This document shows, piece by piece, positions 1 to 7,821 of a DNA stretch of 64,000 nt. Under the pieces are notes generated by a model. The model was not told where the DNA came from, did not search any database, and saw nothing but the letters and a program-made list of their open reading frames with translations. The translations under genes and the position numbers were made by a program. The stretch is from JAIBJN01 sp963839745 (lineage in GTDB: Bacteria > Actinomycetota > Thermoleophilia > Gaiellales > Gaiellaceae), in contig CAWIWC010000006.1 of assembly GCA_963839745.1 (NCBI GenBank), positions 62,001 to 126,000 on the forward strand. The letters are read 5' to 3'. The stretch's first letter is position 1. Every line of letters begins with the position of its first letter.

Positions 1-248
1 CCGTAGAGCTTAAGTTGCACCACACTGCTGGCGTCGAGGTGTCACGGAACACTGGGTACTGGGCATACAAGACGCCGCGTTCAGATCGATCGCCGACTGA
101 CGAGGATCACCAGCGCCGAAGCGACGCCACGCCGTCTGGTCGTTGAAAGAGCCATCGAAAGAACGTGAGAGCCGTATCGGTCAACCGCTTGATTGAGAAG
201 TGATGGGTCACAGCGCGACGCCGACGAGCCCTAAGTCGAGTTGCGTGA
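1..248. other. Low-GC stretch with no complete gene
   Basis: Composition is visibly less G/C-rich than the rest of the window. On the minus strand, bases 1-82 read as an open stretch that looks protein-like (it contains GVLYAQYPVFRD and PAVWCNL) but it is interrupted upstream by stops in every frame. It lies just downstream of the methyltransferase remnant, so it could be the start of a broken partner gene such as a restriction enzyme. I do not recognise a family, so this is only a positional guess. I see no RNA gene or repeat here. Confidence 0.3.
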
Positions 249-1651
249 TCAACGTTCAGCGAGGTGCCAAGCCATAAGCGGGGGCACCGCGTTACCGATC
301 TGGCGAAACGAGGAGTTCATTGCTCCTCGGAATGTAAATCCATCTGGAAATGATAGCAGCCGCGCCGCCTCGCGGAGCGAAATTGTCCGCGCTTGTGAGC
401 TAACGTAGTGAATATGAGAATATGAATCTTTACCGATATGCGCTATTACCGTTCTCGCCGGAGCGTCCGCTTCCATTTTCCGCCATTTATTGGGAAACTA
501 GCTAGGGTCGTATGGCGGCCAAGCTCAGCTCGCAGGCGCGCTCCACTCAGCCGACGACCTAGCGACCGTGACACCGGTTCCGTCTCGGTTGCTCGCAATC
601 GCCGGCAAAGATCGCTTCGGCACCTCGAAGGCCTCCGGGTATCGATATCGGCCTTCATACGCGCGAAAATCGCGAGTCTCGAGGCAAGTATCTGATCACG
701 TGATCGTAGACCCGACGGTGCTGCTGAAGCCGCCCATGTCCGCATTAGCAACCGATATGACGACGGTGCGTGGCCGGTTCGATACGAGGCCAACGTCGTA
801 AAGCTTCGTCGCACGCGGCCGTGCCTCCCTTCGAGATGAGCTGTTATGGATGGAAGATCGCCTAGGAGCGTATTCGGCTGTTGTGGCACTAGGCAAGGTC
901 TCTGCGGCGAGTGAAGCCCACGTAATAACGGTCATCATCGCTTAGAAGCTCAACGCAACCTGTCGCGTTCCGAGATACCCACGTGGAAGGGCTGTCCAGC
1001 ACACTGGCTGAGGAAAAGCCGGCGTAAGTCTTCTTACTAGATCGAATGCCACTAGGAACATCCTGTCTCGCATTTGAGGCACGCCATAGAACACCGCGTT
1101 CATCAACGTATAGCGCGCTCTATACCCGATCTCCGCCAAAGCTTCACAAACTTCTGCAGCGATATTATGGCCGCCATAGTTCAGTACGTCCGGCACGTTT
1201 TCCATGAGCAGGGCCCGCGGTCGTGTTCGGTCGACGTACTCGAGATATCGGAGGTATAGATTGCTTCTTGGATCCTGAAGAAAGGCGCTGGATGAGCTGC
1301 CACTTCACGGAGCTTCGCGCGTCCAACTCGTGCAAAAGCTTGGCAGGGTGGACCGCCGATCACGAAATCGACGTGATCTCCAATATCGCCATACGAGAGA
1401 GAACTCATCGACGAGATCATCACAACTGGAGGATGTGATGTAACGAGGCCGCCCGAGGAGTCTAGGAGCCGTTCATCAGCCCTGGGGTGAAAGGACGCAG
1501 CGAGAGTGATGGCTGCCTCTGGATCGAGAGCGAACTCCGGCCCGATATGGCAGCCGGCGGCGTGGAAGCCGAGTGAGAGCCCTCCGCAACCTGCGAAGAG
1601 ATCAAGCGCCCGATACGCGCTTGCCGCGCGAAGGTCGTCTCCGGGCGTCAT
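249..1651 (-). pseudogene. DNA (cytosine-5) methyltransferase, frameshifted
   Basis: A C5-type DNA methyltransferase broken into several frames. The first segment (1651 to about 1285) has motif I DLFAGCGGLSLGF and motif IV GGPPCQAFARVGR with the catalytic Cys. Near 1280 the frame must shift to reach motif VI, MENVPDV, and the region ending RDRMFLVAF (about 1280-942). The target-recognition region (about 940-480) is scattered over two or more frames. The last segment (476-249) is intact in one frame and carries AHIGKDSYSHIHY, RTISLREAARLLSFPDGF and motif X QIGNAVPP. All motifs occur in the normal order and the total span (about 465 codons) is normal for the family, so the gene is whole in content but broken in frame. 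Expected role: modification arm of a restriction-modification system or an orphan methylase. Its composition differs from the neighbours, which suggests transfer. Confidence 0.85.
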
Positions 1652-1813
1652 TCGAGACGATGCAATCCGTCAGCACGGTCATGAAACGAGGATACGCATG
1701 GCGTCGGACAGAGGTTGTCTGAGTAGGCAACACATTGTAGCCTGCGTCTAGATCGGCGAGACTGCGTCGCCTTGCGCCGTCGCAGCTCTGGCGCCTAAGA
1801 AGAGCCGCGCTAG

Positions 1814-4564
1814 CTAGCTACAACCGGTGTTCTGGCCGCAGTCCCGGCACGTGTAGCACGAGCCCGTCCTGACCATCCGGCCGCCGCACTTGGCGCACTC
1901 CACCGCGTCCTCGAACGCGTTGAAGAGGGCGGTCTGGCCCGGAGGCGGGGCCTGCAGGGCCTCCGCGTCCGCGGAGCCGCCGTTCTCCAGGATGTCGTGG
2001 GCCTCGGCTAGGCGCTTGCGGACTTCGGGGCTCAGGATGCCGAGCTCCTGCTGCGTGTCCGTGTCGAGGAACTTCTTGCCCATCCAGCGGAAGATGTAGT
2101 CGACGAGGGACTTCGCGGCGCGGATGTCGGCGTCGTTCGTGAGGCCGCTCGGCTCGAAGCGCATGTGCGCGAACTTGCTCACGTAGACCTCGAGCGGGAC
2201 GCCGTACTGGAGGCCGAGCGAGACCGAGATCATGAACGAGTTCATGAGGCCGGCGAGGGTCGTGCCCTCCTTGGCGATGTCGACGAAGATGTCGCCGGGC
2301 GAGCCGTCCTCGTAGAGGCCGACGTGGATGTAGCCCTCGTAGTCGCCGACGCGGAACTTGCGGCCGATCTCGGTGCGGTCGTCGGGGAGACGCTTCCGGT
2401 CCTCCTTGGGAACCGGCGGCGCGGCCTTCTCGCTCTTCTTGGAGAGCGGCTGGGCGACCTTGCAGTTGTCGCGGTAGATGGCGATCGCCTTGACGCCGAG
2501 CTTCCACGCGTCGAGGAGGAGCTCGGAGACCTCGTCGACCGTCGTCTCCTCGGGGAGGTTGACCGTCTTCGAGATGGCGCCCGAGATGAAGGGCTGGACG
2601 GCGCCCATCATCTTCACGTGGCCCATGTAGTGGATCGCGCGCTCGCCCACGGCGCAGTCGAAGACCGGGTAGTGCTCGGTCTTCAGGTGCGGCGCACCGA
2701 CGACGGTGTTGCGGTCGTCGATGAAGGCGACGATCTGGTCGCGCTCCTCGGGCGCGTACCCGAGGCGGTCGAGCGCCATCGGCACGGTCTTGTTCACGAT
2801 CGTGAGGTCGCCGCCGCCGACGAGCTTCTTCGACTTCACGAGCGAGAAGTCGGGCTCCACCCCGGTCGTGTCGCAATCCATCATGAAGCTGATCGTCCCG
2901 GTGGGCGCGAGCACGGTCGCCTGCGCGTTGCGGAAGCCGGCGACCTCGCCCATGTCGAGCGCGTCGTCCCAGGACTGGCGGGCGGCGCTCAGCAGGTCCT
3001 TCGGGACCGAGTCGTCGTGCTCGATGTTGCCGACGGCCGCGCGGTGCTTGGAGATGACGCCGACCATCGCGCCCGCGTTCGGCTGGTAGCCGGCGAACGG
3101 GCCCATGCGGCCGGCGATCTCGGCCGACTTCCGGTAGGCGCGGCCGGTCATGAGCGCGGTCACCGCGGCCGCGAACGCGCGCCCCTCGTCGGAGTCGTAC
3201 GCGAAGCCGCGCGACATGAGGAAGGCGCCGAGGTTCGCGTAGCCGAGGCCGAGCTGGCGGTAGGCCTTCGCGTTGCGGTCGATCTCGGGCGTCGGGTAGC
3301 TCGAGTAGCCGACGAGGATCTCCTGCGCGAGAAAGACGGTGTCGACCGTGTGCGCGAAGCCCTCGACGTCGAGGTCGCCGTCCTCGCGGCGGAACTTCAT
3401 CAGGTTGATCGACGCGAGGTTGCACGCGCTGTCGTCGATCGACATGTACTCCGAGCACGGGTTGGACGCGTTGATGCGGCTCGTGTTCGGGAGCGTGTGC
3501 CACGAGTTGATCGTCGTGTCGTACTGGACGCCCGGGTCGGCGCACTTCCAGGCCGCCTCGGCCGCCTGCCGGAGCAGGTCGCGCGCGGGAAGCGTCGTGA
3601 TGACTGCGCCGTCGGTGCGCGCGGTCAGGTTCCAGTCCTCGTTCTTCGCCGCCGCCTCCATGAAGGCGTCGGTGACGCGGACGGAGTTGTTGGCGTTCTG
3701 GTACTGGATCGAGGCCCAGTCGGGCGAGTCCAGCGACATGTCGTAGCCGTTCGCCTCGAGGACGCGCGCCTTCTCCTCCTCGTGCGCCTTGCACCAGATG
3801 AACTCCTCGACGTCGGGGTGGTCGATGTCGAGGACGACCATCTTGGCCGCGCGCCGCGTCTTGCCGCCCGACTTGATCGTGCCGGCGGACGCGTCGGCGC
3901 CGCGCATGAAGCTGACGGGCCCGGAGGCGTAGCCGCCCTTGGAGAGCTGCTCCTTCGAGGAGCGCAGCTGCGACAGGTTGACGCCCGAGCCGGAGCCGCC
4001 GCGGAAGATGACCCCCTCGCGCCGGATCCAGTCGAGGATCGACTCCATCGAGTCCTCGATCGAGAGGATGAAGCACGCGCTCGCCTGCGGGCTCTCCTCG
4101 AAGCCGACGTTGAACCACACGGGCGAGTTGAAGGAGGCGAGCTGGTTGACGAGGATCGCCTTGAGCTCGGCCTCGAAGGTCTCGGCCTGCTCCTCGTCCT
4201 CGAAGTACCCGCCCTTGCGCCCCCACGCGCCGATCGTGTCGACGACCCTGCCGATCATCTGGCGCACGCTCGACTCGCGCTCGGGCGAGGACATGCGGCC
4301 GCGGAAGTACTTCTGCGCGACGATGTTCGTGGCCGTCTGCGACCAGAACTTGGGGAACTCGACGCCCTTCTGCTCGAAGACCGGGCCGTCCTTGCCCGGG
4401 ATGAACGCGTCGCGGATCTCCCAGTCGATCTCGTCGAACGGGTCGCGCCCGGGAATGGTGAAGTAGCGGCGCACGCCACAGGCCTTCGCCGCGTCGGCGA
4501 CGGCGTTCTGGAGCATCTCGTCCTCGATGACGGGTGCGGTCTGGGTGCGCGCTGCGGACGCCAT
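1814..4564 (-). CDS. nrdJ: Class II vitamin B12-dependent ribonucleotide reductase (left copy, intact)
   Basis: Reduces ribonucleotides to deoxyribonucleotides in the cytosol using adenosylcobalamin as radical source, so it needs no oxygen and no separate radical subunit. The protein is 916 residues, a normal length. Visible motifs: FNSPVWFNVG and SACFILSIEDSMESI in the N-terminal half, the active-site block NPCSEYMSIDDSACNLASIN (about residues 362-381, with the Asn/Cys/Glu set), and PTGTISFMMDCDTTG further on. The C-terminus has two CxxC pairs and ends CRDCGQNTGCS, expected to pass electrons to the active site. The ATG at 4564 follows a strong GGAGGAG site. A TTG twelve bases upstream is in frame but overlaps that site, so the ATG is preferred. 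No ATP-cone was recognised. No B12 riboswitch is evident in the 112-base gap upstream. This is the only copy with its own C-terminus. Confidence 0.95.
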   Translation of the reverse strand: MASAARTQTAPVIEDEMLQNAVADAAKACGVRRYFTIPGRDPFDEIDWEIRDAFIPGKDGPVFEQKGVEFPKFWSQTATNIVAQKYFRGRMSSPERESSVRQMIGRVVDTIGAWGRKGGYFEDEEQAETFEAELKAILVNQLASFNSPVWFNVGFEESPQASACFILSIEDSMESILDWIRREGVIFRGGSGSGVNLSQLRSSKEQLSKGGYASGPVSFMRGADASAGTIKSGGKTRRAAKMVVLDIDHPDVEEFIWCKAHEEEKARVLEANGYDMSLDSPDWASIQYQNANNSVRVTDAFMEAAAKNEDWNLTARTDGAVITTLPARDLLRQAAEAAWKCADPGVQYDTTINSWHTLPNTSRINASNPCSEYMSIDDSACNLASINLMKFRREDGDLDVEGFAHTVDTVFLAQEILVGYSSYPTPEIDRNAKAYRQLGLGYANLGAFLMSRGFAYDSDEGRAFAAAVTALMTGRAYRKSAEIAGRMGPFAGYQPNAGAMVGVISKHRAAVGNIEHDDSVPKDLLSAARQSWDDALDMGEVAGFRNAQATVLAPTGTISFMMDCDTTGVEPDFSLVKSKKLVGGGDLTIVNKTVPMALDRLGYAPEERDQIVAFIDDRNTVVGAPHLKTEHYPVFDCAVGERAIHYMGHVKMMGAVQPFISGAISKTVNLPEETTVDEVSELLLDAWKLGVKAIAIYRDNCKVAQPLSKKSEKAAPPVPKEDRKRLPDDRTEIGRKFRVGDYEGYIHVGLYEDGSPGDIFVDIAKEGTTLAGLMNSFMISVSLGLQYGVPLEVYVSKFAHMRFEPSGLTNDADIRAAKSLVDYIFRWMGKKFLDTDTQQELGILSPEVRKRLAEAHDILENGGSADAEALQAPPPGQTALFNAFEDAVECAKCGGRMVRTGSCYTCRDCGQNTGCS

Positions 4565-4676
4565 GTTCTCCTCCAAGGGTATCTGTCTGACCGGCCCCTA
4601 CGGGCGGGGGACCAAGCAGAGTAGAAGGGGGGTCGGACGGAACGGCCCGGGCACGATTTGCAGGGATTTTCGCGGG

Positions 4677-5633
4677 CTAGGACTCGGTGCGGGCGAGCGG
4701 GGCGCGCAGGCTGTCGAGCAGCCGGCGCAAGCCGTCCTCGAGGTCGACCTCGGGCTCCCAGCCGAGCAGCTGTTGCGCCCGCGTGATGTCCGGCTGGCGC
4801 ACCTGCGGGTCGTCGACCGGCAGCGCCTCGTAGACGATCTCCGACTTCGACCCGGAGACGCGGATGACGGCCTCGGCGAGCTCGAGCAGGCTCATCTCGT
4901 TCGGGTTCCCGATGTTCACGGGCAGGTGCTCACCGGACTCGACGAGCGCGACGAGGCCGCGGATGAGGTCGTCGACGTAACAGAAGGAGCGCGTTTGCGA
5001 CCCGTCGCCGAAGACGGTGAGCGGCTTGTCCTCGAGCGCCTGGCGGACGAAGGTCGGGATCGCGCGCCCGTCGTGCGGGCGCATGCGCGGGCCGTACGTG
5101 TTGAAGATCCGCACGATCGCCGTGTCGAGGCCCTGCTGGCGGTGGTACGCCATCGTCAGCGCCTCCGCGTAGCGCTTCGCCTCGTCGTAGACGCCGCGCG
5201 GGCCGATCGGGTTCACGTTGCCCCAGTACGTCTCGGGCTGCGGGTGGATCTGCGGGTCGCCGTAGACCTCCGACGTGGACGCGAGCAGGAACCGCGCGCG
5301 TTTGATCTTCGCCAGGCCGAGCATGTGGTGCGTCCCGTAGGAGCCGACCTTGAGCGTGTGGAGCGGCAGCCGCGCGTAGTCGATCGGCGAGGCCGGGCTC
5401 GCCAGGTGGTAGACGACGTCCACCGGGTCCTCGAGGAAGAAGGGCGAGGTGAGGTCGTGGTTCAGGAACACGAACGCGTCGTCGCGGATGTGGTGGATGT
5501 TCCCGAGCGAGCCCGTATCCAGGTTGTCGACGCAGATGACGCGATGCCCCTGGCCGAGCAGGTGGTCGCAGAGGTGGGAGCCGAGGAAGCCGGCGCCGCC
5601 GGACACGAGCGCGGTGCTCATTCGGGAACTCAT
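4677..5633 (-). CDS. UDP-glucuronate decarboxylase-like SDR epimerase (left copy)
   Basis: Extended short-chain dehydrogenase/reductase of 318 residues. It has the NAD-binding loop GGAGFLG near residue 12, a STSEVYG segment, and the catalytic Tyr/Lys pair in YDEAKR. The surrounding PIGPRGVYDEAKRYAEA and RIFNTYGPRM fit the UDP-glucuronate decarboxylase (UDP-xylose synthase) branch, which converts UDP-glucuronate to UDP-xylose for surface polysaccharide. Other NDP-sugar epimerases are possible. Two close ATGs (5633 and 5621) exist; both are kept in the second copy. It is transcribed leftward towards nrdJ, 112 bases away, and divergently from tetR. Confidence 0.85.
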   Translation of the reverse strand: MSSRMSTALVSGGAGFLGSHLCDHLLGQGHRVICVDNLDTGSLGNIHHIRDDAFVFLNHDLTSPFFLEDPVDVVYHLASPASPIDYARLPLHTLKVGSYGTHHMLGLAKIKRARFLLASTSEVYGDPQIHPQPETYWGNVNPIGPRGVYDEAKRYAEALTMAYHRQQGLDTAIVRIFNTYGPRMRPHDGRAIPTFVRQALEDKPLTVFGDGSQTRSFCYVDDLIRGLVALVESGEHLPVNIGNPNEMSLLELAEAVIRVSGSKSEIVYEALPVDDPQVRQPDITRAQQLLGWEPEVDLEDGLRRLLDSLRAPLARTES

Positions 5634-5660
5634 GGTATTTCAAGTACGCGAAAATGTCAC

Positions 5661-5692
5661 TTGACGGACTTGTGAGTGAGTGCTAACTTACT
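5661..5692 (+). promoter_or_regulatory. tetR promoter with overlapping operator (left copy)
   Basis: TTGACG (5661-5666), a 17-base spacer and TAACTT (5684-5689) make a good promoter. The expected transcription start is at or next to the GTG at 5697, implying a leaderless message. The palindrome AGTGAGTGCTAACTTACT (5675-5692) covers the -10 region and is a likely autorepression site for the TetR protein. Confidence 0.65.
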
Positions 5693-5696
5693 CGCC

Positions 5697-6248
5697 GTGC
5701 CGACGCAGACTGGAAGCAGAAAGAGCGCCGAGGTCCGCCGGGAGGAGATCCTCGAGGCGGCGATGAAGGAGTTCGCCCACGGCGGGCTCCACGGCACGTC
5801 CACCGAGGCGATCGCCAAGCGCGCCGGCATCTCACAGCCCTACCTCTTCCGCCTCTTCGGCACGAAGAAGGAGCTCTTCATGGCCAGCTCGCGTCGCTGC
5901 TTCGCCCGCGTGCTCGCCTCCTTCCAGGAGGCCGCGGCCGGGAAGACCGGCGAGGAGGCCTTTACCGCCATGGGGGAAGCGTATGACCAGCTGCTGGCCG
6001 ACCGCGAGATGCTCCTCGGCCAGATGCAGATGTATGCCGCGTGCTCCGACCCCGAGATCCGGGACGCGACGCGCGCCGGGTTCGCCGCGCTCTTCCGCTA
6101 CGTCGAGGAGGTCACGGGCGCGGAGACCCTGCGGATCCGCGACTTCTTCGCGATGGGAATGCTCATGAACGTCGCCGCGGCGATGGACCTTCCCCAGATC
6201 TGCAGCGCCGACGACAGCTGGGCCCAGGAGCTCCGCGGAGCCAAGTAG
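5697..6248 (+). CDS. TetR/AcrR-family transcriptional repressor (left copy)
   Basis: Regulator of 183 residues with an N-terminal helix-turn-helix: RREEILEAAMKEFAHGG, then GTSTEAIAKRAGISQPYLF and the conserved FGTKKELF. The C-terminal half is a ligand-binding, dimerising helical domain whose ligand cannot be read from sequence. I chose the GTG at 5697 over the GTG at 5676 because the -10 hexamer and operator lie between them. The MFS exporter follows in the same direction after 58 bases with another palindrome in the gap. The likely role is drug-responsive control of itself and the exporter. It differs from the right copy by about twenty substitutions, several changing residues (for example SRK versus TRK near the N-terminus). 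Confidence 0.88.
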   Translation: MPTQTGSRKSAEVRREEILEAAMKEFAHGGLHGTSTEAIAKRAGISQPYLFRLFGTKKELFMASSRRCFARVLASFQEAAAGKTGEEAFTAMGEAYDQLLADREMLLGQMQMYAACSDPEIRDATRAGFAALFRYVEEVTGAETLRIRDFFAMGMLMNVAAAMDLPQICSADDSWAQELRGAK

Positions 6249-6261
6249 CAACCCTCTTTTT

Positions 6262-6292
6262 TTGACCACGAAGTAAGTGACTGATCAGTTAC
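6262..6292 (+). promoter_or_regulatory. MFS promoter/operator (left copy)
   Basis: TTGACC at 6262-6267 is followed by GTAAGTGACTGATCAGTTAC (6273-6292), an imperfect inverted repeat just upstream of the exporter start. This is a likely TetR binding site. Only 14 of 20 positions obey the symmetry here, against 18 of 20 in the right copy, because the central two bases are GA instead of AG. The -10 element is not clear. Confidence 0.5.
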
Positions 6293-6306
6293 GAGAAGGG
6301 AGCGAG

Positions 6307-7821
6307 ATGAGTCGATCGACAACCATCTGGACGTTCGCGATCACGTCCGTGGCGCTCTTCATGGCGACGCTCGACAACCTCGTCGTCACGACCGCGCTGC
6401 CCGTGATCCGCACGGACCTCGGCGCCTCGATCGAGGACCTGGAGTGGACGGTGAACGCCTACACCCTCACCTTCGCCGTCTTCCTGCTCACCGGCGCCGC
6501 CCTCGGCGACCGCTTCGGCCGCCGGCGGCTCTTCGCCATCGGGCTCGGCATCTTTACGGCCGCGTCCGTGGCGGCCGCGCTCGCGCCCTCGGTCGAGGCG
6601 TTGATCGTCGCGCGGGCCGTTCAGGGCTTGGGTGGCGCGATCGTCACCCCGCTGACGCTGACCATCCTCAGCGCGGCCGTCCCGGCCGACAAGCGCGGTG
6701 TGGCGCTCGGCGCCTGGGGCGGCATCGGCGGGCTGGCGGTGGCCATGGGGCCGCTCGTCGGCGGCGCCGTGGTCGAGGGCATCTCCTGGCAGTGGATCTT
6801 CTGGCTCAACGTCCCCATCGGCCTCGTCCTCATCCCGCTGGCGATGCTGCGGCTGAAGGAGACCTACGGGCCGTCGACGCGGCTCGACCTGCCCGGCCTC
6901 GCGCTCGCGAGCACCGGCCTCTTCGGGATCGTGTGGGGGGTCGTCCGGGGCAACGCACAGGGCTGGGCGAGCGCCGAGATCCTGGCCTCGCTCGGACTGG
7001 GCACGATCCTCACGATCGCGTTCGTGCTCTGGGAGCTGCGCAGCCCGGCGCCGATGCTGCCGATGCGCTTCTTCCGCAACCGCACGTTCGCGGCGGCCAA
7101 CGCGGCCTCGCTGTTCATGTTCTTCGGGATGTTCGGCTCGATCTTCCTGCTGGCCCAGTTCCTGCAGACCGTGCAGGGCTACGGCCCGCTGGACGCCGGA
7201 CTGCGAATCCTGCCGTGGACGGTGATGCCGATCTTCATCGCGCCGATCGCCGGCGCGCTCTCCGACCGAATCGGCGGGCGGCCGCTCATGGCGGTCGGGC
7301 TCGGCCTGCAGGCGGTGGCGCTCGGCTGGCTCGGGGCCGTCTCGACTCCGACGGTCGCCTACATCACGCTCGTCCCGCCGTTCGTGATCGCCGGGATCGG
7401 AATGGCGCTCTTCTTCGCCCCGGTGGCCAACGTCGTCCTCTCCGCGGTCAGCCCGCGCGAGGAGGGCCAGGCCTCGGGCGCCAACAACGCCATCCGCGAG
7501 CTCGGCGGCGTTTTCGGCGTGGCCGTGCTCGCGTCCGTGTTCACGAGCCGCGGCGGCTACGAGTCCGGCCAGGCCTTCGTGGACGGGCTGGTCCCGGCCA
7601 TCTGGGTCGGCGCAGTCGTCGTCGCGGTCGGCGCGCTCGCCGCGCTCTTCATCCCGGCACGTGTAGCACGAGCCCGTCCTGACCATCCGGCCGCCGCACT
7701 TGGCGCACTCCACCGCGTCCTCGAACGCGTTGAAGAGGGCGGTCTGGCCCGGGGGCGGGGCCTGCAGGGCCTCCGCGTCCACGGAGCCGCCGTTCTCCAG
7801 GATGTCGTGCGCCTCCGCTAG
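6307..7821 (+). CDS. DHA2-type MFS drug exporter, native C-terminus replaced (left copy)
   Basis: Multi-pass proton-driven efflux protein of the EmrB/QacA type. Visible: N-terminal membrane helices, the antiporter segment LDNLVVTTALPVI, the MFS loop GDRFGRRRLF, and a second-half loop SDRIGGRPL. The ATG at 6307 follows AGAAGGGAGCGAG; an upstream GTG at 6277 lies inside the operator and is rejected. The authentic sequence stops at LFIP (about 7652), where the duplication junction falls. The frame then continues through about 55 residues that are only the antisense of the second nrdJ. The final helix is complete, so function may be kept, but the tail is artificial. Confidence 0.85.
   Translation: MSRSTTIWTFAITSVALFMATLDNLVVTTALPVIRTDLGASIEDLEWTVNAYTLTFAVFLLTGAALGDRFGRRRLFAIGLGIFTAASVAAALAPSVEALIVARAVQGLGGAIVTPLTLTILSAAVPADKRGVALGAWGGIGGLAVAMGPLVGGAVVEGISWQWIFWLNVPIGLVLIPLAMLRLKETYGPSTRLDLPGLALASTGLFGIVWGVVRGNAQGWASAEILASLGLGTILTIAFVLWELRSPAPMLPMRFFRNRTFAAANAASLFMFFGMFGSIFLLAQFLQTVQGYGPLDAGLRILPWTVMPIFIAPIAGALSDRIGGRPLMAVGLGLQAVALGWLGAVSTPTVAYITLVPPFVIAGIGMALFFAPVANVVLSAVSPREEGQASGANNAIRELGGVFGVAVLASVFTSRGGYESGQAFVDGLVPAIWVGAVVVAVGALAALFIPARVARARPDHPAAALGALHRVLERVEEGGLARGRGLQGLRVHGAAVLQDVVRLR

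Larger units (their letters stand above)
1842..7651. repeat. Left unit of 5,810-base direct tandem duplication
   Basis: This unit runs from the 3' end of nrdJ to the 3' end of the MFS gene and is followed directly by a second copy with the same order, orientation and spacing. The offset is 5,810 bases at every landmark checked (nrdJ, tetR, MFS). The join at 7652-7656 is a 5-base shared sequence, TCCCG, found both in nrdJ (1842-1846) and in the MFS gene (13462-13466), which is typical of microhomology-mediated duplication. The unit contains nearly all of nrdJ, the decarboxylase, tetR and an MFS gene without its native end. Confidence 0.95.

Noticed and set aside
1652..1813. Gap between nrdJ and the methyltransferase
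   Set aside because: Inspected for terminators, RNA genes and small genes; nothing convincing seen.
2165..4624. 819-residue open frame antisense to nrdJ (and its twin at 7975-10401)
   Set aside because: Low-complexity Arg/Leu/Val/Asp sequence produced by the codon bias of nrdJ on the other strand; no start site or motif.
4565..4676. Possible cobalamin riboswitch before nrdJ
   Set aside because: The gap is only 112 bases and I see no B12-box-like GCCACTG or the expected long conserved fold; a short GC hairpin alone is not enough.
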